Below are positions 24,856 to 33,744 of a stretch of 64,000 nt of DNA, piece after piece. The stretch spans positions 1-64,000 of the forward strand of contig JALHQT010000008.1 in the NCBI GenBank assembly GCA_022841825.1, given 5' to 3'. The translations under genes and the position numbers were made by a program. The DNA is from Anaerolineae bacterium (lineage in GTDB: Bacteria > Chloroflexota > Anaerolineae > Aggregatilineales > Phototrophicaceae). The notes below the pieces were generated by a model that had not been told where the DNA came from, searched no databases, and was given only the letters and a program-made list of their open reading frames with translations. Every line of letters starts with the position of its first letter. Within the stretch, counting starts at the first letter, position 1.

Positions 24856-25860
24856 TTAGAGGCGCAGCGCACGCACATCCCGCCGGAGAGCGCGCCAGCC
24901 GTAGACCAAAGCGACAGTCGGCAGCCAGACCAACCCAAACGCCGTGAAGAACGTGCCGACGATGGCGACCGGGTCGCCTGAACCTGCACCACGCGGCATC
25001 AACCAGCCCAGCGCCGCGCCGAGCGCGACCACGCTGATCCAGCCCACCACCCGCACGGGCGGCGCGAGGCTAATGCCAGGCTTAACGCCCTCCCAGCGCG
25101 TGAGATGCCCGGCGAAGGTGTCCCCTTTCGCCTTGCGCTGGAACCACAGGATCACGAGACAGAGCATGATCAGCGTCAGCGCAATCGCCCCCGTGAGTGG
25201 TTCGGGCAAGCGTGCATCGGTGCGCCCGCTGACCGAGGCGATTAGCAGCCCCAGCGTGGCGAGCGCTTCCGGGGGTGTCAGGCGCAGCGTGGCTGCTGGC
25301 AGCGCGGCACCCTGTCGGGCGACCTGGGCAGCAGCGATCCACAGCAGCGCTGCGACGCCCAGCCCCAACCCACCCTCAGAGGTTGGAGCCGCCTCATATG
25401 GCATCCAGCGTGCCCACAGCCCCGCCACGATGGACGCCGGCAAGACCCACGCGAGTAAGCGCCAGCGCCCTGCCCGAGCTACCCAGAGCAGCGATGACAG
25501 CATCAGCAGCGCGAACACCGTATAAGCGCCCAAGCCGCGTGACGCGAGGGCGAGAAAAATATCTTCCGGAGGTCGCATATCAAGCAGCGTGAACGCGAGC
25601 AGTCCGCCAATGCCCATCACAAGCAGCGCCGCGAACGCATCTCTGACCATGAACCGTTCCAGCAGGTCGAGCAGCAGTGCCGCCACCGCCAGACATCCAA
25701 GCAGGATAGCGAGCAGATCGATGATGTCGCGCTGGAAAACCGCACGCCCCAGAATCAACTGCCAGCCCGAAAACAGCAGCAGCGCAAATGCCCCGCGCAA
25801 GAACCAGGGTGCGAGCAGGCGTTCAATGGCGGTGGGTCTGTGTGAGGGTGGGATGGTCAT
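24856..25860 (-). CDS. Multi-pass membrane protein of unknown function
   Basis: A 334-residue protein made almost entirely of hydrophobic segments (about nine), with short Arg-rich loops. No family is recognised. Its ATG overlaps the stop of the upstream 166-residue gene (25857-25860), so the two are translationally coupled. They probably act together at the membrane. Confidence 0.65.
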   Translation of the reverse strand: MTIPPSHRPTAIERLLAPWFLRGAFALLLFSGWQLILGRAVFQRDIIDLLAILLGCLAVAALLLDLLERFMVRDAFAALLVMGIGGLLAFTLLDMRPPEDIFLALASRGLGAYTVFALLMLSSLLWVARAGRWRLLAWVLPASIVAGLWARWMPYEAAPTSEGGLGLGVAALLWIAAAQVARQGAALPAATLRLTPPEALATLGLLIASVSGRTDARLPEPLTGAIALTLIMLCLVILWFQRKAKGDTFAGHLTRWEGVKPGISLAPPVRVVGWISVVALGAALGWLMPRGAGSGDPVAIVGTFFTAFGLVWLPTVALVYGWRALRRDVRALRL

Positions 25861-26357
25861 CTGACAAGTTCTGCTGTCAGGAGCGCGCCCGTGCGCTTTG
25901 CGCGATAGAGGCGATAATAGCCACCGTCCGTCATCGCATTGAAGACATCTTTGCTGACCACAATCTCACCCCCGTCCAGCGTGAGCACATAGACTGGCAG
26001 TCGCCCAAAGATGCGGACCGTTCGTTTGATGTTGCCTTCGACCTTCTCGACTGCCCCGCGTCGCAGGTCTTCTTCCGTCCGCAGCCAGGTTTGTACTGCC
26101 CGCGCCATGATCACGGCGTTAACCAGTGTGAGCGCAATCCCGACGAGCAACGCGATCTGTGAACCGCCGCGCTGTGCGAGAAAGAGCAAGCCGCTGGCGA
26201 CAACCGCAATGAGCGCCAGCGCCGATCCGCTGACAAGCAGCGCGCGTCCGCGCGCTCTGCGCAACCTTTCCACCTGCCGCGCGCTCAACATGCCCGCACG
26301 GTTGGTCGTAAGATCCTCGGCATCAAATTCCAGATGCTCCATCAGGGCGTGCTGCAT
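25857..26357 (-). CDS. Two-span membrane protein of unknown function
   Basis: A 166-residue protein. An N-terminal cytoplasmic stretch with a charged helix (LSARQVERLRRARGRALL) is followed by two membrane spans (about 40-60 and 66-88), then a soluble tail with VYVLTLDGGEIVVSKDVFNAM. No known domain. It starts 3 bases after the upstream lipoprotein stop in a run of tightly spaced minus-strand genes. Confidence 0.65.
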   Translation of the reverse strand: MQHALMEHLEFDAEDLTTNRAGMLSARQVERLRRARGRALLVSGSALALIAVVASGLLFLAQRGGSQIALLVGIALTLVNAVIMARAVQTWLRTEEDLRRGAVEKVEGNIKRTVRIFGRLPVYVLTLDGGEIVVSKDVFNAMTDGGYYRLYRAKRTGALLTAELVR

Positions 26358-26360
26358 TGT

Positions 26361-27152
26361 TCAGCCCTGTGCCGCTGGCGAATAGCGTGTCACGCGCGGC
26401 ACTTCAAGCGTGATCTGGAGCATCTTATCGCCTTCCAGCATTCGGAAACCCGACGGGGATGTGCGGATCAGATTCCACAGGATGCGGACATTGTTGTCGC
26501 TTATCCAGCGGCGCTCGCCAGTAGCGGCGATCTCCGCGAGGCTCAACCCGGCAGCCGCTGCCTCCCACGGATAGGACGGAAACTCAAAGCTGAACAGTAC
26601 CTCCTGTGCAGAAATCCAGCCTGCGGTGGGTTCATAGAGGACTGGAGTCTGGCTGATATTCTTACAGCGTTCGAGGACAGTACGGAAGTAATCAGCGGGC
26701 CAGCCCGCAAATGCATCGCTGACGAACGAACGCCCGGCGACATTCATGGATAGCTGCTCATAGACGGGAACGGTCGAACTGGGAAGCTGGACGCTGGCGC
26801 GCTCCGGGTAGTTGTAGATGCGGTCAACGATGGTCACATAGTCGATGAACTGGCGAAGTGCTTCGTCCGTCACCTGGTCGAACAGGACCTGGGTGCGGAA
26901 GTCGCCCAGATCGTTGACCCATACAACGCGGTTGTCGCCATAGACGGTGCAAGGCGCGATGTCGTTGCGCGACAGGAAGTCTTGCTCGCGATTGCCGCCT
27001 GTGATCTCCGCGCGAAAAACGATGCTATCCGGGTCGCGATCCCAGATGACCGCCGGGTTTGCGCCAAATTCTGGCGTTTGGGCGACATTGGCACCGGCTC
27101 CACAAGCGGTGATGAGCAGCGCTAGCAGCGCGAAAAGGGCATATCGGGGCAT
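26361..27152 (-). CDS. Lipoprotein of unknown function
   Basis: A 263-residue protein with a lipoprotein signal peptide (MPRYALFALLALLITACG), the lipobox cysteine being residue 17. The mature part is soluble and contains no recognised domain; GGNREQDFLSRNDIAPCTVYGDN lies near its start. It is anchored on the outer face of the membrane. First gene of the coupled set that includes the two membrane proteins downstream. Confidence 0.7.
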   Translation of the reverse strand: MPRYALFALLALLITACGAGANVAQTPEFGANPAVIWDRDPDSIVFRAEITGGNREQDFLSRNDIAPCTVYGDNRVVWVNDLGDFRTQVLFDQVTDEALRQFIDYVTIVDRIYNYPERASVQLPSSTVPVYEQLSMNVAGRSFVSDAFAGWPADYFRTVLERCKNISQTPVLYEPTAGWISAQEVLFSFEFPSYPWEAAAAGLSLAEIAATGERRWISDNNVRILWNLIRTSPSGFRMLEGDKMLQITLEVPRVTRYSPAAQG

Positions 27153-27254
27153 GGCGCTTCCTCGTCATGATGATCACAGGGAGGTTGTGTTTGCAGACAC
27201 AACCTCATACCCCGATTCTAAACCAAACTCGCCCCTTCGACATGGGCGAAATCG

Positions 27255-28658
27255 CTAGGGCAGATTGATGAAGCAGCGCTGGTCACCTGCCCGACAGAAA
27301 ATCGCGGGCTGACCATTGATGCTCGCCGTGAAATCGACCTGCCACAGGGCGCGATCGGGTGTCAGGAAAGTCGTGCTGACAAAGACACACCCGCCGGGTG
27401 CGCTGACCAGCGAACGATTGACCGTGATCAGGACGCAGTCACGCTGCCCAAGAGAATTGAGCGTGCCGCGCAGGAACTGTGCATTGAGGTTCGCAAACCG
27501 CACCGAGCGCGCACCGTCGCTGAGAACGACCCCGGTGATGTCCACGCCCGCGCTGGTTGGGATGATGGTCAGCGTCTGTTGGGTGTAGATGAGCGTCACC
27601 GAGCGCGGTGAAGGCGTGATGATGCCGCCATAAAGCAGGTTGAGCGGTGTCGCCGACGGCGGGATGGCGGTAGGCGGCGCGATTGTGGGCGGGATGGGCG
27701 ACGGCAGTGTGAAGGGCGTGGGCGTTGGGATGGCTGCCGTGAGGAATGGCGTATTGGTCGCAAACGGGATGGAAGCTGCGTTCGCGGGCGTGTTGGTCAT
27801 GATCGGGACAGCAGTGGGTTGGGCTGCGACGACCAGCTCGCCAGGGGAGCTTGACGACCACGAGTCGGAATACTGTGGCAGCAGCACTTCTGCTGGACTC
27901 AGACTGGAGGTCGTCGTGACTTCCTGCGCACCACTGCGATAGTCGATGGTGAGCGCGCTGCCCAGGTCGCTGCCAATTGAGATTTGGGCGCGCCAAGGCT
28001 GCCAGTCGCTGATGATACGCCCGGTGGCGTCGCGCACGCGGTATTCGTTTGCGCTGCGCAACCAGTTGCCATTCCCCCCGCTGAAGCCTTCGTTGGTCAG
28101 ATACAGTGTGCCGCCGCGTGGGTCGGCGAAGGCGGTCAGGATGTTGGGGCGGCTGCCCAGAACGACGATAAACAGCCAGCCGTTGCGTGTCCGCAGCGCC
28201 GCAGCGCCGATCTCGCGGTAGGAGCCATTGGAGACCGAACGGGTATGCAGCGCGGAGTTTTGCCACCAGCCGACCGCCCGGTTAGCGTTCGGCTGCGCGG
28301 CGGCGATCTCGGTCAGGTTGACGCGAAAGCGGTCGCCGTAGAAAGGCCAGTTGTAGGGTGGGTTGACGGCGCGGACGCGCGGGTCGTTGCCGCTGGCGTC
28401 AATGTGGATGTCGCCGCCCGCTGGGATCTGCGGCAGTGACATAACATGCTGTGCCTGCGCCAGCGCCATCCGCATCAGCGTAGGGTTCGCCTGGAGCGGC
28501 GGCAGCCCGATTTGCAGCCGCCAGGCGTTGATCGCGGCGATCACCGCGCGCTCTTGCATCGGGTCTGAGGCGGGCTGCGCCCAGGCAGGTAAAACGACCA
28601 GTAAGAACACTGCAAGAATAATCGGCAGTGGGAGCAAACGACTGAGCGGGCGCATCAT
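27255..28658 (-). CDS. Secreted CAP-domain protein
   Basis: A 467-residue protein with a signal peptide ending LPAWA. Residues 35-170 are a CAP (SCP/PR1-like) domain: ERAVIAAINAWRLQIGLPPLQ, HIDASGNDPRVRA, NLTEIAAA and VGWWQNSALHTRSV give the usual His/Glu-rich cavity. The middle has a Thr/Pro-rich linker (about 280-345). The C-terminal 110 residues have two Cys pairs and look like a small folded domain. CAP proteins are extracellular and bind lipids or other proteins; the target here is unknown. GGAG lies 5 bases before the first ATG. Confidence 0.8.
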   Translation of the reverse strand: MMRPLSRLLPLPIILAVFLLVVLPAWAQPASDPMQERAVIAAINAWRLQIGLPPLQANPTLMRMALAQAQHVMSLPQIPAGGDIHIDASGNDPRVRAVNPPYNWPFYGDRFRVNLTEIAAAQPNANRAVGWWQNSALHTRSVSNGSYREIGAAALRTRNGWLFIVVLGSRPNILTAFADPRGGTLYLTNEGFSGGNGNWLRSANEYRVRDATGRIISDWQPWRAQISIGSDLGSALTIDYRSGAQEVTTTSSLSPAEVLLPQYSDSWSSSSPGELVVAAQPTAVPIMTNTPANAASIPFATNTPFLTAAIPTPTPFTLPSPIPPTIAPPTAIPPSATPLNLLYGGIITPSPRSVTLIYTQQTLTIIPTSAGVDITGVVLSDGARSVRFANLNAQFLRGTLNSLGQRDCVLITVNRSLVSAPGGCVFVSTTFLTPDRALWQVDFTASINGQPAIFCRAGDQRCFINLP

Positions 28659-28727
28659 GGAAACTCCACACAGAAAACAAAAAGTCTAGTACTGGAGTCA
28701 TGATAGCACGGAATTCCTTGCGTCGAA

Positions 28728-30254
28728 CTATCCCAAACCCGCGCTCGTCAGGTCGCTTTCGCGCAGCGGCATCCGTCCGCCATCCGGCAGGCGAACGTAG
28801 TAGAACCACTCGTCCATGTGAGTGTCGAAGTAGGCATTCTCGATCACGACAACCGTCCCCTCCGCGAGCATGCCAAAGGTGTTTGCCAGGCGGATGCGCC
28901 CCTGCGCCGTCCCAAAAAGCGGCACTCCCTCCTCACGAACAGGGACAACCAGCGCGCTTTCTGCTGGCAAAAGCTGAATGTCGCGTACGGTTTCCACACG
29001 CCCGATGAAATCTCGAACCCGATACTGTACGCTGCCATCCGTTTGCATTCCAAGGTCTGCCTGGATATGGACCAGCGTTCCCTCATGGATGCTTCCAACC
29101 ATCTCGGCGAGCGCCAGCGGCATCCTCCAGTCCCAGTTCTCACGGCTGTAGACACCAAATACTGGTGATGTCGTTGGCTGCGGCAGCGGCGCGACCTGAT
29201 CTTCTGAACGCAAGAAGGTGATGCCGTCGTGCGTACGCAGCTCGTAAATCCAGGTATAGCCTGACAAATAGTAGTCGTTGATCCAGAATTCCGTGTAAGG
29301 CTGAAGCGACGGATCAAGATTTGCGACCTGCACCTGCTGGTTGATGCTGAAGCGCGGAGGCAGTGATCCCGCCGGGAAAGGCGCGTTTGCATCCCAGGTC
29401 GGCGATGGTGGTACAAACGGCGGCTGCACATTGCCGATACGGGGCAAAGTTGGAAGCGTGCTGAAGATCAGCCACGCAGCGGCGAAGGTGACGGCACCCG
29501 TCGCGGCGATGATGCGATAAGGCAGAGCGAGCGTGGGCGCGGGATAGGACTTTGGGACGCCTTTGGGCTTCTCTTTCGGCGCATCAATGACGGTCAGCGT
29601 TTCGCCTGCCGCTTCCCAGGCGAGTTGGTCGCCTGTTACGGCAGTGTTCTCATCTGCAAATGCCGCTCGGATGCGGCGGGTGAGCAAGCTGCCACTCAGC
29701 CATCCGCCCAGCGCGCCCGCGAGGATACCTGGAACTAGCGCGAAAAAGGGCATGGATGCGCTCGGCATGCTAGGAACAAACCATGCTGTAGCCGCACCCA
29801 TCAGTAGCCCAAAGAGCCAAAAACCGGGCGCGAAGGTCAATGCACCCCAGAAAAAGCCCGGACGTCCTCGGTCATCTGTGAACTCCCCCGCCTTGACGAT
29901 CAGCCTGCGCGCCTGTGCCCCACAGATCATGGCGACAAGCGGCGGCAGCACGAACGCCGTGTAGGCGACCGAGACAATATTGTGCTGATTGAGCGTGATA
30001 GCGATGAAGAGGGTGGCGAAGAAGCCCGCCGCGACAATGCCGCTCATTTTGGCGATATCTGTTGTGCTGAAGGTGGGGAGCAGCGAGCGCGCCGCCAGCC
30101 CGACCGCGCCGCCGTAAATTGCGCCCGCCAGCGCGTACCAGCCGTAGAAGACGACCGGGCTGATGAGCGGCGAGGCGAAGAAGGCGACAGTCACGATGAG
30201 CCCTGCAATTCCGCCAGCCAGCGTTTGCAAGGGGATGGGATTGGATAGGCGCAT
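28728..30254 (-). CDS. Membrane protein with extracytoplasmic SH3-like tail
   Basis: A 508-residue protein. Residues 10-215 hold about six membrane spans, a soluble loop follows, then a seventh span near 250-270. The C-terminal 230 residues are soluble and contain repeated patterns (GTLVHIQADL, GTVVIENAYFDTHMDEWFYYVRLPDGG) like bacterial SH3 repeats that bind cell wall. GGAGG precedes the ATG. Family unknown. It belongs to the minus-strand envelope cluster. Confidence 0.65.
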   Translation of the reverse strand: MRLSNPIPLQTLAGGIAGLIVTVAFFASPLISPVVFYGWYALAGAIYGGAVGLAARSLLPTFSTTDIAKMSGIVAAGFFATLFIAITLNQHNIVSVAYTAFVLPPLVAMICGAQARRLIVKAGEFTDDRGRPGFFWGALTFAPGFWLFGLLMGAATAWFVPSMPSASMPFFALVPGILAGALGGWLSGSLLTRRIRAAFADENTAVTGDQLAWEAAGETLTVIDAPKEKPKGVPKSYPAPTLALPYRIIAATGAVTFAAAWLIFSTLPTLPRIGNVQPPFVPPSPTWDANAPFPAGSLPPRFSINQQVQVANLDPSLQPYTEFWINDYYLSGYTWIYELRTHDGITFLRSEDQVAPLPQPTTSPVFGVYSRENWDWRMPLALAEMVGSIHEGTLVHIQADLGMQTDGSVQYRVRDFIGRVETVRDIQLLPAESALVVPVREEGVPLFGTAQGRIRLANTFGMLAEGTVVVIENAYFDTHMDEWFYYVRLPDGGRMPLRESDLTSAGLG

Positions 30255-30371
30255 TAGTTTCCTCCTGTCGTCTATCGATCAGGAGGATAACGGGGAATGT
30301 GCGGCTTTGCCCGACGGCTGCCCGACGAAGCGTTTAAGGTTGTACCGGGTCGGGATGGGCACGGACGAGCG

Positions 30372-30397
30372 TAGGGGCGACCCATGGGTCGCCCCTA
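30372..30397. repeat. Perfect 26-base REP-like palindrome
   Basis: Half-site TAGGGGCGACCCA, extended by G on the left. It lies 20 bases beyond the stop of the P-type ATPase gene and can fold as a strong hairpin in either transcript, so it may double as a terminator. Confidence 0.85.
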
Positions 30398-30416
30398 TGC
30401 AGCACCGCGTTGGATT

Positions 30417-32822
30417 TTACGGCTTCGCCAACAGCCAGATCGGCTTGACGACCTTGCGGTCGCGCATGGCGATCTCGATGATCAGCAGGACGATCAGGAA
30501 TACCGTGCTGACGACAATCCATTCGGTGGGCCCGGGGGTCGTCCACTCCAGGATGTCCGGCACGATCCAACCCGCAAGCAGCGTCAGGATCGCCAGGATG
30601 ATGCCAGCACCGAACAGGCGCGGATGCTGTCCGATGGTCTTGGGCTGCGTGACGTACAAGCCGTTGACATTCCAAAGCACCAGAACGCCCATATAGGTAA
30701 AGAAGATCATGATGCTGCTGCGCGCGATGTCTACGTTGCCGTTGTTGTTCAGGAAGGTGAAGGCGTAGACAAGCGCCATGCCCGCCGCGCTGACGACGCC
30801 TGCCGTGATGACGTAGTCGAGTACGTCGTAGCGGAAGGTCTTCATGTGGATGGGCTTGATGACTCGCAGCGCGATCAACCCCGCCGGAATGTTGATGATG
30901 CCAAAAGTCACCCAACTGATCTGGATCGGGCTGATGGGGAAAGGCATTGCCATGAAGCCCGCAAAGATGAAAAAGAGCAGGCTGTAGATGTTCTTGACGA
31001 GGAATATCTTGCAGGTGGCGAAGATGGTTTGGGTGATGATGCGCCCCTCGTGGAACGCTTTCGGAAGCGTAGACATAGCGTTGTTGAGCAGCACGATGTC
31101 CGCCACATCCTTGGCGATCTGCGCGCCATCGTTCATGACGACCGCAAGCTGCGCCTCCTTGAGCGCAGGGACATCGTTGACGCCGTCGCCGACCATCGCC
31201 ACGTATTCACCCCGTTTTTTGAGCGCCGCGATAATCTGGCGCTTGGTATCCGGCTCGATGCGGGCGAACAGCGACCCATGCGCGGCGGCAGCCTCAAAGT
31301 CTTCCTGGCTCATCGCCCTCAGGTCGTCGCCGGTGTAGGCAGGTTCTGTCGGCAGACCGCTCTCGTGTGCGATCTCCTTGACTGTTTCGAGGTTGTCGCC
31401 GGAAATGACCTTGAGATGGACATTCTGATCGCGGAACGCCTGGAGCGTGCTCTGAATGTCTTCGCGCACCTGGTCACTCAGGATGATCAGCGCCAGCGCT
31501 TCGCGTTCTGCGGGCAGCGTCCCATCCGCCAGCGCGCCCGACAAACGCGCGAACGCGAGCACGCGCAGCCCCTGGCGCGCGTAATCGCGGGCGACCGCGG
31601 CGACGCTTTCGTCATGCGCGACGATGCGCTCTGGCGCACCCATCACCAGCGTCTGGTCATCAAAGATGATCGCGCCCCATTTGCGCGCGGAATTAAAGGG
31701 GAGTTCCCGCAGTTTCGCGCGCTTTGGCGGATGCTGGACACCGTCGCCATTCGTGTAATGGGCAATGGCGGCGGCAGTCCGGTTGAGATGACCGAGATTA
31801 TTGATGTAGAGATGGAGCGCGTCGCTTACCTGCCCCTCGCTGACACCGCTGATGGGCTGAATCTGAGTGACGGCGAGCTTGTTATGTGTCAGGGTGCCGG
31901 TCTTATCGAAGCACAGAGTCGTCACATTTGCCATCGATTCGACCGCGTTGACACGCTGTACGAGCGTCTGAAAGCGGCTGATTGAGAGCGCGCCAATCGT
32001 GAGCGAGAGGATCGCCGTCAGGACAAGCCCCTGCGGGACAAGACTGGTGGTGAAGACGACGGCGTTGCGGAAGACTTCCAGCGTCGGCACCAGCTCGCCC
32101 GTATCCCGATAGCCCTTGATGAAGATCATCGGCACGCAGATCGCCATGATGACGACCGAGATTTGGACAATGGCTTCCAGCTTCTGCTGCGTTGGCGTCA
32201 GGACGCGCTTATACTGCTTGGCGATGGTCGAGAGCTGGTTGATCGCGCTATCTTTGCCAACTTTGGTCGCCTGCATGACGCCCGTCCCGGCTATGACGAA
32301 CGAGCCGGAGGTAATCTTGTCGCGCGACTCTTTCAGGACGGCGTCGCTTTCTCCCGTGAGCTGCGATTCGTCCATCTCCAGGGCGTCCGTCTCCAACAGC
32401 ACGCCATCCACGACCATGCGGTCGCCGGGTTCGATGGGCAGCACGTCGTCTTTGACGAGATCGGGGATCCTGACCTCGATCAACGCGCCATCGCGGAAGA
32501 CCCGGACGTTGTGAGCGGCAAGCGCAGCAAGCTTATCCAGCTTGCGCTTGGCATCGATCTCCTGAAACATGCCCAGGATCGAGTTCCAGACCACGCTGAA
32601 GCCCGCGAAGATGACGGTCGCATAGTCGCCCTGAAGCAGGACGATCACCAGCAGCGTGAAGAGGACGACGTTGAAAAGGTTGAAGACATTATCACGGATG
32701 ATTTCCCAGTAACTTCGCCCAACACGCGCTTTGAAGCGGTTGGTTTCGCCGCGCCGTATGCGGTCTGCGACTTCTGCTGCGGTCAATCCGCGCCCTGCGC
32801 GAGGGGAAGCTGTCAAAAGCAT
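30417..32822 (-). CDS. P-type cation-transporting ATPase, CtpE-like
   Basis: An 801-residue integral membrane pump. It has the actuator TGES at 156-159, the phosphorylation motif DKTGT with D306, the hinge MVGDGVNDVPALK and about ten spans. The fourth-span motif is PQGL rather than PEGL or PEAL, as I recall for the CtpE group of proposed calcium pumps; substrate is therefore tentative. It lacks N-terminal heavy-metal-binding domains. It is a single gene with its promoter in the 320-base gap upstream, and a REP palindrome follows its stop. Confidence 0.85.
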   Translation of the reverse strand: MLLTASPRAGRGLTAAEVADRIRRGETNRFKARVGRSYWEIIRDNVFNLFNVVLFTLLVIVLLQGDYATVIFAGFSVVWNSILGMFQEIDAKRKLDKLAALAAHNVRVFRDGALIEVRIPDLVKDDVLPIEPGDRMVVDGVLLETDALEMDESQLTGESDAVLKESRDKITSGSFVIAGTGVMQATKVGKDSAINQLSTIAKQYKRVLTPTQQKLEAIVQISVVIMAICVPMIFIKGYRDTGELVPTLEVFRNAVVFTTSLVPQGLVLTAILSLTIGALSISRFQTLVQRVNAVESMANVTTLCFDKTGTLTHNKLAVTQIQPISGVSEGQVSDALHLYINNLGHLNRTAAAIAHYTNGDGVQHPPKRAKLRELPFNSARKWGAIIFDDQTLVMGAPERIVAHDESVAAVARDYARQGLRVLAFARLSGALADGTLPAEREALALIILSDQVREDIQSTLQAFRDQNVHLKVISGDNLETVKEIAHESGLPTEPAYTGDDLRAMSQEDFEAAAAHGSLFARIEPDTKRQIIAALKKRGEYVAMVGDGVNDVPALKEAQLAVVMNDGAQIAKDVADIVLLNNAMSTLPKAFHEGRIITQTIFATCKIFLVKNIYSLLFFIFAGFMAMPFPISPIQISWVTFGIINIPAGLIALRVIKPIHMKTFRYDVLDYVITAGVVSAAGMALVYAFTFLNNNGNVDIARSSIMIFFTYMGVLVLWNVNGLYVTQPKTIGQHPRLFGAGIILAILTLLAGWIVPDILEWTTPGPTEWIVVSTVFLIVLLIIEIAMRDRKVVKPIWLLAKP

Positions 32823-33142
32823 TTGCTCCGTTTGTTCTAGTGATGGGCGATGAAGTATGAGTGATGAGCCGATGCGTGCGCTGGGGACGCTTAACCATCA
32901 AAAATCACGCATTGCGGTCGGGTCGCTGCCGTCTCGATACATCACCGATGTGAAATCTGCGTTAAGTGTAACAAAAAACTCGTGTCGCCTGTAGTGAGGC
33001 TTTCTCGTAAGATGTTGTAATCTTTTCCTTACGCAAAGATTGCTTGACAACCGCGCGGCTTTTGCCCTATGCTGCACAATATGAAGTGATAAAACCATTG
33101 CAGCAGGCAGCGGGCTGCAATTATTTGGGGTATTGATGAACT
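32823..33142. promoter_or_regulatory. Divergent promoter region
   Basis: A 320-base gap between divergent genes. On the plus strand TTGACA (33044-33049), an 18-base spacer and TATGCT (33068-33073) would start the short gene at 33143. The part near 32840-32880 contains repeated GATG units (TGATGGGCGATGAAG) resembling other GATG-rich repeats in the window. No gene is seen. Confidence 0.6.
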
Positions 33143-33589
33143 ATGGTGGTTCGGATTCCGAAACATATCTGGATTGAGTGGCATGATCTGAACGAGCCGG
33201 AAGCCCGTGATGTCATCCTTGAGATGGAAGATGGGGCGATGTACACCGCCCTGTATGTCACGTTTGGGTACCTGGAACGACAGATGATGTTGAGCCACGA
33301 CCTGAGCCGCCAGGTGCCGGACGCGCCGCAGGTCTACCATGCCGTACTCGATACGCCCCATGTGATCGTCCCGAACCTGGAACGTGACACCATCGAAGAC
33401 AGTATCGACAACCTGCTCGCGCTGGAGACGTTCGAAAGCGTCTTTACGCTGGTCACCGAGTCGGAAGCTGAGGCGCAGGCACCCGCACAGTCCCCGACGA
33501 CGGGCAGGCGGGCGACCCAGGAGATCGCTGCGGTCTTCCTCAACAGCGTGCTGCTGGTCGAGGACGACGACACGACAACTGTCGCCTAG
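33143..33589 (+). CDS. Hypothetical protein
   Basis: A 148-residue acidic protein. The first 75 residues look like a compact alpha/beta domain (IPKHIWIEWHDLNEPEARD, MYTALYVTFGYLERQMML). A middle motif reads HVIVPNLERDTIEDSIDNLLALE. The tail is low in complexity. No family is recognised. It has its own promoter and no obvious partner. Confidence 0.6.
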   Translation: MVVRIPKHIWIEWHDLNEPEARDVILEMEDGAMYTALYVTFGYLERQMMLSHDLSRQVPDAPQVYHAVLDTPHVIVPNLERDTIEDSIDNLLALETFESVFTLVTESEAEAQAPAQSPTTGRRATQEIAAVFLNSVLLVEDDDTTTVA

Positions 33590-33640
33590 CGCGACGATTA
33601 CATACCCCCCGATTCCACGACAACTGACGAATACGCGGAT

Positions 33641-33660
33641 GGACGCCCCTCGGGGTGTCC
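33641..33660. repeat. REP-like palindrome
   Basis: GGACGCCCC and GGGGTGTCC around a 2-base centre, followed by CTAC. Located between the hypothetical gene and thrS, where it may end upstream transcription. Confidence 0.7.
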
Positions 33661-33744
33661 CTACCGCGTTCGCCTGGAGTCCGGCGCGAAATATCGCCGA
33701 CTCCTCGTTATAATGTCTATCTCTTCACACAGGGAGTGAGTTTC

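Noticed and set aside
30384-31985. A 533-codon plus-strand frame opposite the P-type ATPase
   Set aside because: Composition is typical of a shadow frame (Asp/Arg/His-rich, no domain), and the ATPase motifs are intact on the other strand.
33590-33744. T-box leader for thrS
   Set aside because: The gap is only about 155 bases, holds a REP palindrome, and has no T-box motif or specifier stem.
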